This document shows, one piece after another, positions 52,140 to 63,315 of a DNA stretch of 64,000 nucleotides; position 1 is the first letter of the stretch, and every line of letters starts with the position of its first letter. The stretch is from an uncultured Sphingomonadaceae bacterium (GTDB lineage: Bacteria > Pseudomonadota > Alphaproteobacteria > Sphingomonadales > Sphingomonadaceae), in NCBI GenBank assembly GCA_947504025.1, contig CANNFX010000001.1, positions 843,501 through 907,500 on the forward strand, in the 5' to 3' direction. The position numbers were made by a program, and so were the translations under genes. The notes below the pieces were generated by a model. The model worked only from the letters and a program-made list of their open reading frames with translations. It did no database searches and was not told where the DNA came from.

Positions 52140-54269
52140 ATGGGAGATATCGCCTTGAACCTTCGCGCTACACTCGCCGTATGTGCCACCCTTGCGCTGG
52201 CCGCCTGCAACAACGCGCCGCAGTCTTCGCCGCTTGCGACAGAGGGTGTCACCGATGCCATGCTGGCAGCTGGAAACGGTGATGAATGGCTGACCTATGG
52301 CGGCGGATATGACGAGCAGCGCTTCTCGCCGCTAACCCAGATCTCGGCAGAGAATGTCGGCGAACTAGGCCTCGCATGGTCAGCCGATCTCGACACAGCA
52401 CGCGGACAAGAAGCGACGCCGCTGATGTATGACGGTACGATCTATGTCTCCACCGCATGGAGCATGGTGAAGGCATATGACGCAAAGACCGGCGCGCTGA
52501 AGTGGTCCTATGACCCAGAAGTACCGCGCGAAACTCTGGTGCGTGTGTGCTGTGACGCGGTGAACCGCGGCGTCGCGCTATATGGTGACAAGGTTTACGT
52601 CGCCGCGCTCGATGGGCGGCTGATCGCGATCAACATGGCAGACGGAACGGAGGTCTGGGCCAAGACAATCGTGCCAGATCAGGAAAGTTACGCCATCACC
52701 GGCGCACCGCGCATCGCCAATGGCAAAGTCCTGATCGGCAGCGCAGGCGCGGAATACCGGGCGCGCGGCTCCATCGCAGCGTTCGATGCACAAACCGGTG
52801 ACGAGCTGTGGCGCTTCCACACAGTGCCCGGCAATCCGGCGGATGGCTTTGAAGATGACGCGATGGAGAAAGCTGCCGAGACCTGGGCAGGTGACTGGTG
52901 GGAGTTTGGCGGCGGCGGCACTGTGTGGGATTCGATCACTTTCGACCCCGGCACAAACCTCGTTTACTTTGGCACAGGCAATGCCGAACCGTGGAACCCC
53001 AACACCAATGACCGCGGTCTGGGTGATGCGCTCTATACCTCATCCATCGTCGCAGTGGATGCCGATACCGGCGAATATGCATGGCATTTCCAAGAGACAC
53101 CAGAAGACCGCTGGGACTTCGATTCCAACGCGCAGATCACAATTGGCGATGTCGAGATCGAAGGCGCCCAGCGCCGCGTCGTGATGCATGCGCCCAAGAA
53201 CGGATTCTTCTATGTCCTTGATGCCAGGACGGGTGAGTTCCTGTCGGGTGAGGCCTTCGTGCCCGTCAATTGGGCGAGCGGGTTGGATCCTGAGACGGGT
53301 AGGCCGAACATCTTGCCCGAGGCGCGTTACGAACAAACCGGCGAAGTCTTCCTCGGCACACCCGGCCTTTATGGCGGCCATACATGGCATCCGATGAGTT
53401 TCAGCCCCCAATCGGGTCTGATGTATATTCCGATCAACAACACTGCGATGCCCTACCTCGCCGACGAAGAGTTCACCGGCACCGAAATGGGCGGCCAGAT
53501 GGGTCTCGATTTCGCCAGCGTTGCCATGCCTGCCAATAAAGAAGCACGCGCTGCGGCACGCAAGGCAACCACAGGCGCACTGCTGGCCTGGGATCCCGTG
53601 ACGCAAAAGGAAGCATGGCGAGTACCCTATCCCGGTCCGTCAAATGGCGGCACCTTATCGACTGCAGGCAATCTGGTTTTCCAGGGCACTGCAGGCGGTG
53701 AATTCCGCGCTTATTCCGCCGATACGGGCAAACAGCTGTGGTCCTTCCCAGCGCAAACCGGGATTATCGCCGCTCCGATGAGCTACAGCATAGACGGCGA
53801 GCAATATGTTGCCATCCTCGCTGGTTGGGGCGGATTGTGGGACATGCACACGGGCATTCTCGCCAATGTCTCCGGCCCCTCGCGCAATATAAGCCGCCTG
53901 TTGGTTTTTAAACTAGGCGCGGACGGAACTCTACCCGAACCGCCGCCGATCAACGAACGCATACTCGATCCGCCCGCCTTCAAAGGCACGGCAGAACAGG
54001 TCGCACTGGGCGGTAAACTATACGCCCCCAATTGCAGCGGTTGCCACGGCGATGCGGCAATTTCCGGCGCTATCAATCCTGATCTGCGTCATTCAGGAGC
54101 TATCTCCAGCGAAGAAGCCATCCGCGCAATCGTGATCGACGGCGCGCTGGAGCATAACGGGATGGTGTCATTCAAACGCAATGTTGACGCAGCCGATGCC
54201 GAAGCGATCCGCCAATATCTGATCAAACGTGCCAATGAAGACAAAGCTCTGGAGATGGCGGCGGGATAG
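52140..54269 (+). CDS. PQQ-dependent quinohaemoprotein alcohol dehydrogenase
   Basis: A 709-residue periplasmic enzyme. The signal region ends in LALAAC, a probable lipobox. The eight-bladed propeller (about 45-590) has a vicinal disulfide pair C137-C138 in VCCDAVN, W-rich docking repeats, WDSITFDPGTNLVYFGTGN and the catalytic aspartate region RWDFDSN. A C-terminal cytochrome c domain has CSGCH (C632, C635, H636). It oxidises alcohols to aldehydes and passes electrons to the respiratory chain. ATG at 52140 and TTG at 52155 (with GGGAG upstream) are both possible starts. An aldehyde dehydrogenase follows 96 bases downstream. Confidence 0.9.
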   Translation: MGDIALNLRATLAVCATLALAACNNAPQSSPLATEGVTDAMLAAGNGDEWLTYGGGYDEQRFSPLTQISAENVGELGLAWSADLDTARGQEATPLMYDGTIYVSTAWSMVKAYDAKTGALKWSYDPEVPRETLVRVCCDAVNRGVALYGDKVYVAALDGRLIAINMADGTEVWAKTIVPDQESYAITGAPRIANGKVLIGSAGAEYRARGSIAAFDAQTGDELWRFHTVPGNPADGFEDDAMEKAAETWAGDWWEFGGGGTVWDSITFDPGTNLVYFGTGNAEPWNPNTNDRGLGDALYTSSIVAVDADTGEYAWHFQETPEDRWDFDSNAQITIGDVEIEGAQRRVVMHAPKNGFFYVLDARTGEFLSGEAFVPVNWASGLDPETGRPNILPEARYEQTGEVFLGTPGLYGGHTWHPMSFSPQSGLMYIPINNTAMPYLADEEFTGTEMGGQMGLDFASVAMPANKEARAAARKATTGALLAWDPVTQKEAWRVPYPGPSNGGTLSTAGNLVFQGTAGGEFRAYSADTGKQLWSFPAQTGIIAAPMSYSIDGEQYVAILAGWGGLWDMHTGILANVSGPSRNISRLLVFKLGADGTLPEPPPINERILDPPAFKGTAEQVALGGKLYAPNCSGCHGDAAISGAINPDLRHSGAISSEEAIRAIVIDGALEHNGMVSFKRNVDAADAEAIRQYLIKRANEDKALEMAAG

Positions 54270-54365
54270 CGCGCACCACTCTTACCTAGCCGCATAACGC
54301 GTGGTAGGTTTCATGCAGAAACGAATCGCGCCCGAACCGCGCATCAACGATTATCGGAGACTTCC

Positions 54366-55790
54366 ATGACCACTCTCTATCGCAACCTCATCGACGGCGA
54401 ACTCGTCGAAACCGGCACTACAATGGAAGTCCTCAATCCGGCGACCGAGCAGGTCATCGGCCTGGTCCCATCATGCGGCGCAGATGAACTTGACCGCGCA
54501 GTTGCCGCCGCGCGCCGCGCTTTCAAGACATGGTCCAAGACACCTATCGATGATCGACGTGCAGTGATCCAGAAGATGTCCGGCATCATCAAGGAAAACG
54601 CCGACGAGCTGTTCCGCTTGCTGACCAGCGAACAGGGCAAGCCGCATGATCAGGCCAAGGGTGAAGTATATGGCGCCGCTGGCATGATGGCAGCGCAGTC
54701 CACTCTCAGCCTCGATGATGTCATCAATGAAGACAGCGACACGCGCCTCAGCCGTACGCGCCGCGTGCCCGTGGGCGTGGTCGGCGGCATCGTGCCGTGG
54801 AACTTCCCCGTCATGATGGCGATGCAGAAAATCGCGCCTGCCATACTTTCAGGCTGCACCATAGTGCTCAAACCTTCACCCTTCACGCCGCTCGCAACGC
54901 TCCGCATTGCAGAACTGATCAAGGATGCTGCACCTGCAGGCGTCGTCAACATCATCACGGGCGAAGATTCGCTCGGTCCACTGATCACCGAACATGCGGA
55001 TATCGACAAAATCACCTTCACCGGCTCCACCGCGACCGGCAAGAAGATCATGGAAGGCGCGTCGAAAGACCTCAAGCGCATCACGCTGGAGCTGGGCGGC
55101 AATGACGCCTCGATCGTATTGCCCGACGCCAACGTCGAAAAGGTCGCCGAACAGCTATTCTGGTCCAGCTTCTCCAACGCGGGCCAAATCTGCGTCGCGG
55201 CAAAACGCATCTATATCCACGAAGATATCTATGACGAACTGTCCGCCGCCATCGCCGAAGTCGCCAAAAATGTGAAAGTCGGCGACGGCAGCGACCAAGG
55301 TACGGGCGTTGGCCCGATCCAGAACAAGAAGCAGTTCGAGCGTGTCTGCGAATTGATCGAAGACGCCAAGGAAAATGGCTACAAATTCCTGACCGGCGGA
55401 GACGTCGATCCATCAGGTACCGGCTATTATGTGCCGATCACGATCATGGATAATCCGCCCGAAGACGCGCGCATCGTGGCCGAAGAACAATTCGGCCCCG
55501 TAATGCCGCTGATGAAATTCGCCACCACCGACGAAGTGATCCAGCGCGCCAATGATTCCGAATATGGCCTCGCCGGTGCAGTCTGGACCGGCGACACCGA
55601 CAAGGGCGTCGAAATCGCCGAACAGCTGGAAACCGGCACGGTGTGGGTGAATGAATACCTCCACCTGAGCCCCTTTGCCCCCTTCGGCGGCCACAAACAG
55701 TCCGGCTTCGGCGCGGAATACGGCGTGGAAGGCCTGAAGGAGTTTACCTACGCGCAGGTAATTACGGTGAAAAAGGACGCGATGATTTAG
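54366..55790 (+). CDS. NAD(P)-dependent aldehyde dehydrogenase
   Basis: A 474-residue aldehyde dehydrogenase. GIVPWNFPVMM and FTGSTATGKKI bind cofactor; general base E242 lies in TLELGGND and nucleophile C276 in NAGQICVAAKR; the C-terminal PFGGHKQSGFGAEYG is typical. Proline rather than the usual phosphate-binding pattern limits prediction of NAD versus NADP. It would oxidise the aldehyde made by the neighbouring PQQ dehydrogenase to the acid, though one works in the periplasm and the other in the cytoplasm. A GGAGA site precedes the ATG. Confidence 0.92.
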   Translation: MTTLYRNLIDGELVETGTTMEVLNPATEQVIGLVPSCGADELDRAVAAARRAFKTWSKTPIDDRRAVIQKMSGIIKENADELFRLLTSEQGKPHDQAKGEVYGAAGMMAAQSTLSLDDVINEDSDTRLSRTRRVPVGVVGGIVPWNFPVMMAMQKIAPAILSGCTIVLKPSPFTPLATLRIAELIKDAAPAGVVNIITGEDSLGPLITEHADIDKITFTGSTATGKKIMEGASKDLKRITLELGGNDASIVLPDANVEKVAEQLFWSSFSNAGQICVAAKRIYIHEDIYDELSAAIAEVAKNVKVGDGSDQGTGVGPIQNKKQFERVCELIEDAKENGYKFLTGGDVDPSGTGYYVPITIMDNPPEDARIVAEEQFGPVMPLMKFATTDEVIQRANDSEYGLAGAVWTGDTDKGVEIAEQLETGTVWVNEYLHLSPFAPFGGHKQSGFGAEYGVEGLKEFTYAQVITVKKDAMI

Positions 55791-55849
55791 TCGGTGAGGA
55801 CCGTATGTGAATTAAGCTTGTGTGAGAGTTTGAAAACAAAATAGGGCGG

Positions 55850-56680
55850 GTGACGATTGTGCCGAAATTTGAAAAAATGCGAGTTTCTTTAGCTCGTGAC
55901 GCAAATGTGCCCTTATTTGAAGACGAGGAACCCTACCAAGAATTCATGACCCGCTTGGAGTATCTCCGAAGTGCCTTCACTTCCGAACGTGACTTTTTAC
56001 ACCGCGAAAATCACTATCGCTTTAGGCCGCTGGTCAACGCGCCGGATGGCTTTGCTGCCGGCTTTTTCTCAAGACCAAGCCCAGTCACGCTGAACCACGA
56101 AGATTTGACGCCATACATGGCAGAAAACTTTGAAGCCTCGCTGTTCATTATTGAGCTAGACAGCGATCAAATTGTCTGGATGCAGGACAATCCAAAAGTT
56201 GGGTCACCAAAGGGTATTCTGGAGTCATTTTTTCACACACTGTTGAAGAAGTCTGACCTCAAGGACTGGCGCGCCTTTGTGAGTTATTTTGAGAGCAAAA
56301 CAGACTATTGGTCGGCTGTGGAGCGTCACCGTCACGAAATCACTGAGATACTTTTTCGGTATGTTCCGCCCAACGCTTTCGAAGGAAAAAAGTTAGCTCA
56401 AAAATATAAAACTGAAGTTCAGACACAGGCGAATAGCGACATCCTTGAGGAGAAGTTTAAAAGCGAGCCCGGCAAGATGGACCCTACTTCGGAAATGATG
56501 GCTGCAAATGCTGAGATAGCCGAACAGGGGGCCGGTGAACGAGAATTACGAGGTCGAAAACGAAAATTATTATACTCATCAAGCCAAGGTCGAATGACGG
56601 ACAATGTCTCAGATGATGATATGCCTGATGCAAGAAATCCAACCTTCCTCCGTCGGGTGATCGAAAAGCTATTCTCGTGA
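55850..56680 (+). CDS. Soluble protein of unknown function, first gene of a RexAB-like pair
   Basis: A 276-residue protein I do not recognise. The first half is mixed alpha/beta with FRPLVNAPDGFAAGFFSR and SLFIIELDSDQIVWMQDN; the middle is helical (ILESFFHTLLKKSDLKDW); residues 180-255 are charged and low-complexity with a basic patch RGRKRK. No signal peptide or membrane helix. The start is GTG at 55850; GTG at 55859 is an alternative. DNA here is visibly more AT-rich than flanking genes, suggesting acquisition. A membrane protein gene overlaps its stop by four bases. The soluble-plus-four-helix layout and sizes recall lambda RexA/RexB phage exclusion, an analogy without shown homology. Confidence 0.65.
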   Translation: MTIVPKFEKMRVSLARDANVPLFEDEEPYQEFMTRLEYLRSAFTSERDFLHRENHYRFRPLVNAPDGFAAGFFSRPSPVTLNHEDLTPYMAENFEASLFIIELDSDQIVWMQDNPKVGSPKGILESFFHTLLKKSDLKDWRAFVSYFESKTDYWSAVERHRHEITEILFRYVPPNAFEGKKLAQKYKTEVQTQANSDILEEKFKSEPGKMDPTSEMMAANAEIAEQGAGERELRGRKRKLLYSSSQGRMTDNVSDDDMPDARNPTFLRRVIEKLFS

Positions 56681-57195
56681 CTCGGGTGATATTCATCACG
56701 TCGATCCTTTTCGCTGTTTCCATATCAGTGACACTGTCTTTGTTTTTTCCCAACATTCTTGCGAACAATAAATTTCTACTAGAGTTTTCTGGTCCAAATA
56801 TGATTGCCGTACTGGTAATTATCATGACCATCACTTTCGCTTCCGTCGCGAATATTGGCCTAACAGTAAGCCGCATTCAGGGTTCAATAAAGGATGCGAC
56901 GGAACGGCAACGCGTCAGAGACGAAATTGCCGATCCCTTGAGGGCCGAAACCCGCTCAAGTGCGTGGCTTTTATTTGCCGCTACTGCAGCTGCGTTCGCA
57001 ATATCCCTCGCCAAAGGGTGGGCTGCGGAGAACATCCATATCCTTTCGCTTTCGCATGGGCTTTCGCTAACGATCTTGATGATCTTCGGAATGGTCCTGT
57101 ATGACATATACTCGACAATTTTCGAACTTGTTGGACTTGCTACAGAGGTCGGCGCCGATGAAGGTGATCATGGTGGCAACGTACCAAAAAGTTAA
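56677..57195 (+). CDS. Four-helix membrane protein of unknown function, second gene of a RexAB-like pair
   Basis: A 172-residue protein with four predicted membrane helices at about 4-24, 41-64, 96-113 and 127-149. Between helices 2 and 3 is a charged cytoplasmic or periplasmic loop (IKDATERQRVRDEIADPLRA). The C-terminus is acidic. GTG start within GTGA overlaps the stop of the upstream gene, so the two are translationally coupled and probably work together. No family is recognised. The same AT-rich composition as its partner. A small-channel role as in RexB is a guess from layout only. Confidence 0.65.
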   Translation: MTRVIFITSILFAVSISVTLSLFFPNILANNKFLLEFSGPNMIAVLVIIMTITFASVANIGLTVSRIQGSIKDATERQRVRDEIADPLRAETRSSAWLLFAATAAAFAISLAKGWAAENIHILSLSHGLSLTILMIFGMVLYDIYSTIFELVGLATEVGADEGDHGGNVPKS

Positions 57196-57234
57196 ATTCA
57201 GTAAGCCAAGTAACCGGGTTAGACAAAGCACCAA

Positions 57235-57346
57235 TCACCCTCGCCGCTTCGCCAGATCATAGACCGGACCAAAGCACACCTGTTCCAAACAGCAGCAATG
57301 TGACCACGATATACAGTGCAAACCACACCGGGGCACGGGCCACCAT
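57235..57346 (-). pseudogene. Frameshifted small membrane protein gene
   Basis: ATG at 57346 has AAGGA eight bases upstream and lies 28 bases after the nitronate monooxygenase stop. It encodes MVARAPVWFALYIVVTLLLF, a single membrane helix, but ends at codon 30. Shifting frame by one base near GTGTGCTTTGG lets the reading continue to FGPVYDLAKRRG and a stop at 57235, a tail with natural composition. The 112-base span is three times 37 plus one, as expected for a one-base indel. It may be a decayed gene next to the acquired pair at 55850-57195, or a sequencing error in a real 37-residue protein. Confidence 0.45.
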
Positions 57347-57374
57347 TCGATGTGTCCTTATGTTTTCGGGTCCT

Positions 57375-58385
57375 TTAGCGCCCGGTAAGCGCCGCTTCAC
57401 TCTCTTCCATCAGGCTGGTCATGATGTCCGCGACGGGCTCTTCTTCTTTGACCATGCCAACGCTCTGACCTGCCATCAGGCTGCCATTTTCGACATCGCC
57501 ATCGATCACGGCCTTGCGCAATGCGCCTGCCCAGTAATGTTCGATCTGCAGCTGGGCTTCCAACATCGGAATGCCCTCGCTGTCGAGGATCGCTGCAACC
57601 TCGCGCTGCTTGGCAGTGAACTCTTCGGTGCCCTTATTCTTCAATGCGCGAACCGGGATTACCGGCAGGCGCGGGTCGACTTGCACACTGGCAATTGCAT
57701 CACGGGCATTGGCGCGGAAGAACGCTTTCTTGAAATTCTCATGCGCGATGCTTTCTTTCGCGCAGGCAAAACGGGTGCCGAGCTGCACGCCGACCGCACC
57801 CATTTCGAGATAGCCCGCGATTGCTTCGCCCCGGCCAATGCCGCCCGCGACAAACACCAGATGATCTTCAGCCAGAGCTGGCAGGAATTCCTGCGCCAAC
57901 ACGCTGGTTGAAACGGGGCCGATATGGCCGCCGGCTTCCATGCCTTCGATCACCAAAGCATCGCCGCCGCTGCGCAGCAATTTCTTCGCCAGCGCCAATG
58001 TCGGGGCGAAGACGATGACCTTGGCGCCGAAAGCCTTGATCGCTTCAACACTGCCCTTGGGCGGAATGCCGCCCGCCAGCACCACATGCGTCACACCATA
58101 CTTGGCGCAGACTTCAATCAGTTCAAATATCTGCGGGTGCATGGTGATCAGGTTCACGCCAAAAGGTTTGGACGTCAGCTTCTTCGTCTCGGCAATTTCA
58201 TTGTCGAGCAGATCGGGCGTCATCGCCCCGCAAGCGATCACGCCAAAGCCGCCCGCATTGCTGATCGCTGAAACAAGCCCGCGCTCGCTGACCCAGCTCA
58301 TCGCGCCACAAAGAACGGCATATTCGCTGCCGAGGAAATCAGTGCCGCGCTTCATAAGCTGGCTGGTTTTAGCAAAAGCGGTCAT
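57375..58385 (-). CDS. Nitronate monooxygenase (2-nitropropane dioxygenase family)
   Basis: A 336-residue FMN TIM-barrel enzyme. The N-terminal GSEYAVLCGAMSWVS, the phosphate-binding FVAGGIGRGEAIAGYLEMGA and VQLGTRFACAKES are family landmarks; EGMEAGGHIG carries the catalytic histidine of class I/II enzymes. It oxidises alkyl nitronates, protecting against nitro-compounds such as propionate 3-nitronate. Some members act as enoyl reductases, which cannot be excluded. The following small membrane ORF is frameshifted. Confidence 0.88.
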   Translation of the reverse strand: MTAFAKTSQLMKRGTDFLGSEYAVLCGAMSWVSERGLVSAISNAGGFGVIACGAMTPDLLDNEIAETKKLTSKPFGVNLITMHPQIFELIEVCAKYGVTHVVLAGGIPPKGSVEAIKAFGAKVIVFAPTLALAKKLLRSGGDALVIEGMEAGGHIGPVSTSVLAQEFLPALAEDHLVFVAGGIGRGEAIAGYLEMGAVGVQLGTRFACAKESIAHENFKKAFFRANARDAIASVQVDPRLPVIPVRALKNKGTEEFTAKQREVAAILDSEGIPMLEAQLQIEHYWAGALRKAVIDGDVENGSLMAGQSVGMVKEEEPVADIMTSLMEESEAALTGR

Positions 58386-58551
58386 TGGGGCTCCGAGAAA
58401 ATTTGGCTGTGCGGGGCCATAGGACGCCCGCGTTTGTCCGGCAAGAACAGCGCGAATAGACAGCCCAAGCGATAAATCGTCTTAATCGATCAGACTGACG
58501 CTAATAATCGGTTCGGCAGCTTTGAGACTGTGTGGTAAAACACCGTCATAA

Positions 58552-60765
<2,214 letters not shown>

Positions 60766-60787
60766 GCTACTAACTCTACAAAGAAAG

Positions 60788-60821
60788 AGCCCCCGGCGCC
60801 TTCAGCGTTCGGGGGCTTTTC
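60788..60821. terminator. Terminator between katG and purT
   Basis: AGCCCCCG (60788-60795) pairs with CGGGGGCT (60810-60817) around a 14-base loop, followed by TTT on the plus strand; the opposite flank is A-rich, so it can also stop minus-strand transcripts from purT. Confidence 0.85.
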
Positions 60822-61990
60822 TATTCGCCGTAAGTGATGTTTACTTTGCCTGCAGCGTCGGCGGCGATCCGCCGCGCATCATCAGTGCTGCCCGCCACTG
60901 CTAGCGCGACACCCATCCGGCGGTAAGGGCGTGAGGTGGGTTTGCTGAAAATCCGGACATCCACTGTACCGCCCTGGGTGCCCAGCGCTTCCGCAAGGCC
61001 GGCATAGGACAAGTCATCACTATCGCGGTCCGCCAATATTACAGCCGACGCTGATGGGCGGGCAAGCAGCTTGCCCGGGATCGGCAGCCCCATAATCGCA
61101 CGAGCATGAAGGTCGAACTCTGTCAGGTTCTGCGAGATCAGAGTGACCATGCCTGTATCATGCGGGCGCGGTGAGAGTTCAGAGAATATGACTTCGCCGT
61201 CCACCACGAAAAACTCGACGCCGAACAATCCGTAACCGCCCAGATCATCGACCACCTTGCGCGCCATATCCTGCGCGCTGGCAATCGCGGCATCGGACAT
61301 GACGGCGGGCTGCCAGCTTTCCTGATAGTCGCCGCGTTCCTGCCTGTGGCCGATGGGCGGGCAAAAGCTCACACCGTCTTTATGGCGGATCGTCAGCAAC
61401 GTGATTTCGTAATCAAAGTCGACGAATTGCTCGACAATCACCCGGCTTCGGTCGCCGCGCATATTGGCGACGGCATATTCCCATGCACTCTCTAACTCGC
61501 CGGCTGAACGAACCGTGCTTTGCCCCTTGCCCGAAGAGGACATGACTGGCTTGATGATGCAGGGAAAGCCGGTTTTCTCGGCGCCCGCTGACACTTCAGC
61601 GAGGTTTTCAGCATAGGCATAGATGGAAGTGCGCAGCCCCAATTCATCCGCTGCAACATCGCGGATGGCATCGCGGTTCATTGTCAACTGGGTCGCGCGC
61701 GCTGATGGCACAACATTGACGCCCGCTGCTTCGGCCTGGGCCAACACTTCAGTCCTGATCGCTTCGACTTCCGGCACAACGAAATCGGGTTGATGCTTGT
61801 CTATCGCTGCCCGCAGCTTCTCACCGTCGAGCATGGAGAAGACTTCACACTCGTCCGAAACCTGCATCGCGGGTGCGTCAGCATAGGCATCACACGCCAC
61901 AACATACGCGCCCAGCCGCTTGGCCGAGATCACAAATTCGCGGCCCAGTTCACCTGAGCCAAGCAGTAGTATCCTGGCAGTGAACGCCAC
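60821..61990 (-). CDS. purT: Formate-dependent phosphoribosylglycinamide formyltransferase
   Basis: A 389-residue ATP-grasp enzyme. LLLGSGELGREFVISAKRLG opens the substrate-binding domain, PVMSSSGKGQSTV is the ATP-grasp loop, and FGVEFFVVDGEVIFSELSPRPHDTG is the metal-binding region in two parts. It makes formyl-GAR from formate and ATP in purine synthesis, an alternative to PurN. It ends in the shared terminator with katG and starts four bases after lysC in the same direction, so it may be read from the lysC transcript. Confidence 0.94.
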   Translation of the reverse strand: MAFTARILLLGSGELGREFVISAKRLGAYVVACDAYADAPAMQVSDECEVFSMLDGEKLRAAIDKHQPDFVVPEVEAIRTEVLAQAEAAGVNVVPSARATQLTMNRDAIRDVAADELGLRTSIYAYAENLAEVSAGAEKTGFPCIIKPVMSSSGKGQSTVRSAGELESAWEYAVANMRGDRSRVIVEQFVDFDYEITLLTIRHKDGVSFCPPIGHRQERGDYQESWQPAVMSDAAIASAQDMARKVVDDLGGYGLFGVEFFVVDGEVIFSELSPRPHDTGMVTLISQNLTEFDLHARAIMGLPIPGKLLARPSASAVILADRDSDDLSYAGLAEALGTQGGTVDVRIFSKPTSRPYRRMGVALAVAGSTDDARRIAADAAGKVNITYGE

Positions 61991-61993
61991 GCG

Positions 61994-63262
61994 TCAGGCC
62001 GCGTCTTCGTTTGCGTCCAGTCCATAGGCCGTATGCAAAACACGGACCGCCAACTCGGTTTCATCCTCGTCGATGATTACGCTGACCTTGATTTCACTGG
62101 TGCTGATCGCCTGGATGTTAATTCCCCGGTCGGACAAGGAACGGAACATCGTGCTGGCGACACCTGCATGGCTTTTCATCCCGACACCTACAACGCTGAT
62201 TTTGGCGATGTGATCATCAGTGATGATGCGATTGAATCCGATGTTTGGCCGATGTTCTTCCAGCAGAGCCTGCGCACGCGGCAAGTCAGTTTGGGGGATC
62301 GTAAATGTCACGTCAGTCTCGCCTTTGTCGCGGCCAACGTTCTGAATGATCATATCGACATTGATGCTTGCGGCGGCGAGCGGTTCGAAGATATGCGCCA
62401 CTGTGCCCGGCTTGTCGGGCACGCGGGTCAGGATGATCTTCGCCTCGTTTTTATCATGGGCGATGCCCGTCACGTGCTGACGTTCCATATCTATGGTCTC
62501 CATTTCTTCGTCCGAGACAATCAGTGTTCCGGGTAAATCATCCGCTGGCGGACTGTCCTCGCCGATAAAGCTGGAAAGAACCTGCACCCGCACGCCTTCT
62601 TTCATGGCAAGACCGACGGAACGGGTCTGCAGCACTTTCGCGCCAACAGAGGCCAGTTCAAGCATCTCCTCGTAAGTCACAGCTTTCAGCTTTCGCGCCT
62701 TGGCCACGATGCGCGGATCGGTAGTATAAACCCCGTCCACATCGGTATAAATATCGCAGCGATCTGCGCCGATGGCAGCGGCGATAGCCACAGCCGATGT
62801 ATCCGAACCACCGCGGCCCATCGTGGAAATGCGGCCTTCGTCTGAAATACCCTGAAAGCCCGGTATCACGGCGATCTCACCGCGCTGCATGCATTCGATC
62901 ATGGCGCTGGCATCAATGTTTTCGACGCGCGCCTTGGCATGGGACTCGATTGTGCGGACTGGAACCTGCCAGCCAAGCCAGCTGCGCGCTTTCTCGCCCA
63001 AAGCCTGCAGAGTGAGCGCTAACAGGCCGCTTGTGACCTGCTCACCGCTCGATACGACGACGTCATATTCTGCCGGATCGAACATCGGGTTCGCCTCGCG
63101 GCAGAAGTGTACCAGCCTGTCAGTCTCCCCCGCCATGGCGGAAACCACCACGGCGACTTCATTACCGCCGGCGGCCTGACGGCGCACGATACTCGCGACC
63201 CGGCGGATACGCTCCGTCCCGGCCATCGACGTGCCACCAAATTTCATCACTATGCGGGCCAA
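61994..63262 (-). CDS. lysC: Aspartate kinase
   Basis: About 422 residues. The kinase domain opens with ARIVMKFGGTSMAG, then VVVSAMAGETDRL and TMGRGGSDTSAVAIA; two ACT domains near the C-terminus (VPDKPGTVAHIF, ISVVGVGMKSHAGVAS) bind lysine or threonine for feedback. It phosphorylates aspartate at the head of lysine, threonine and methionine synthesis. TTG at 63262 gives the usual MARIVMKFGGTS start; ATG at 63247 would remove five residues. The open frame to 63328 overlaps the divergent ubiG start and is not used. Confidence 0.94.
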   Translation of the reverse strand: MARIVMKFGGTSMAGTERIRRVASIVRRQAAGGNEVAVVVSAMAGETDRLVHFCREANPMFDPAEYDVVVSSGEQVTSGLLALTLQALGEKARSWLGWQVPVRTIESHAKARVENIDASAMIECMQRGEIAVIPGFQGISDEGRISTMGRGGSDTSAVAIAAAIGADRCDIYTDVDGVYTTDPRIVAKARKLKAVTYEEMLELASVGAKVLQTRSVGLAMKEGVRVQVLSSFIGEDSPPADDLPGTLIVSDEEMETIDMERQHVTGIAHDKNEAKIILTRVPDKPGTVAHIFEPLAAASINVDMIIQNVGRDKGETDVTFTIPQTDLPRAQALLEEHRPNIGFNRIITDDHIAKISVVGVGMKSHAGVASTMFRSLSDRGINIQAISTSEIKVSVIIDEDETELAVRVLHTAYGLDANEDAA

Positions 63263-63315
63263 CTTGCGTGAGACTCCTGCTGGATTGACGTGAAAGCGGC
63301 TGTTACGGTCGGCGA

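Noticed and set aside
55790..57240. Transposon or integrase origin for the AT-rich pair
   Set aside because: No terminal repeats, integrase, transposase or tRNA next to it could be seen, so only composition supports transfer.
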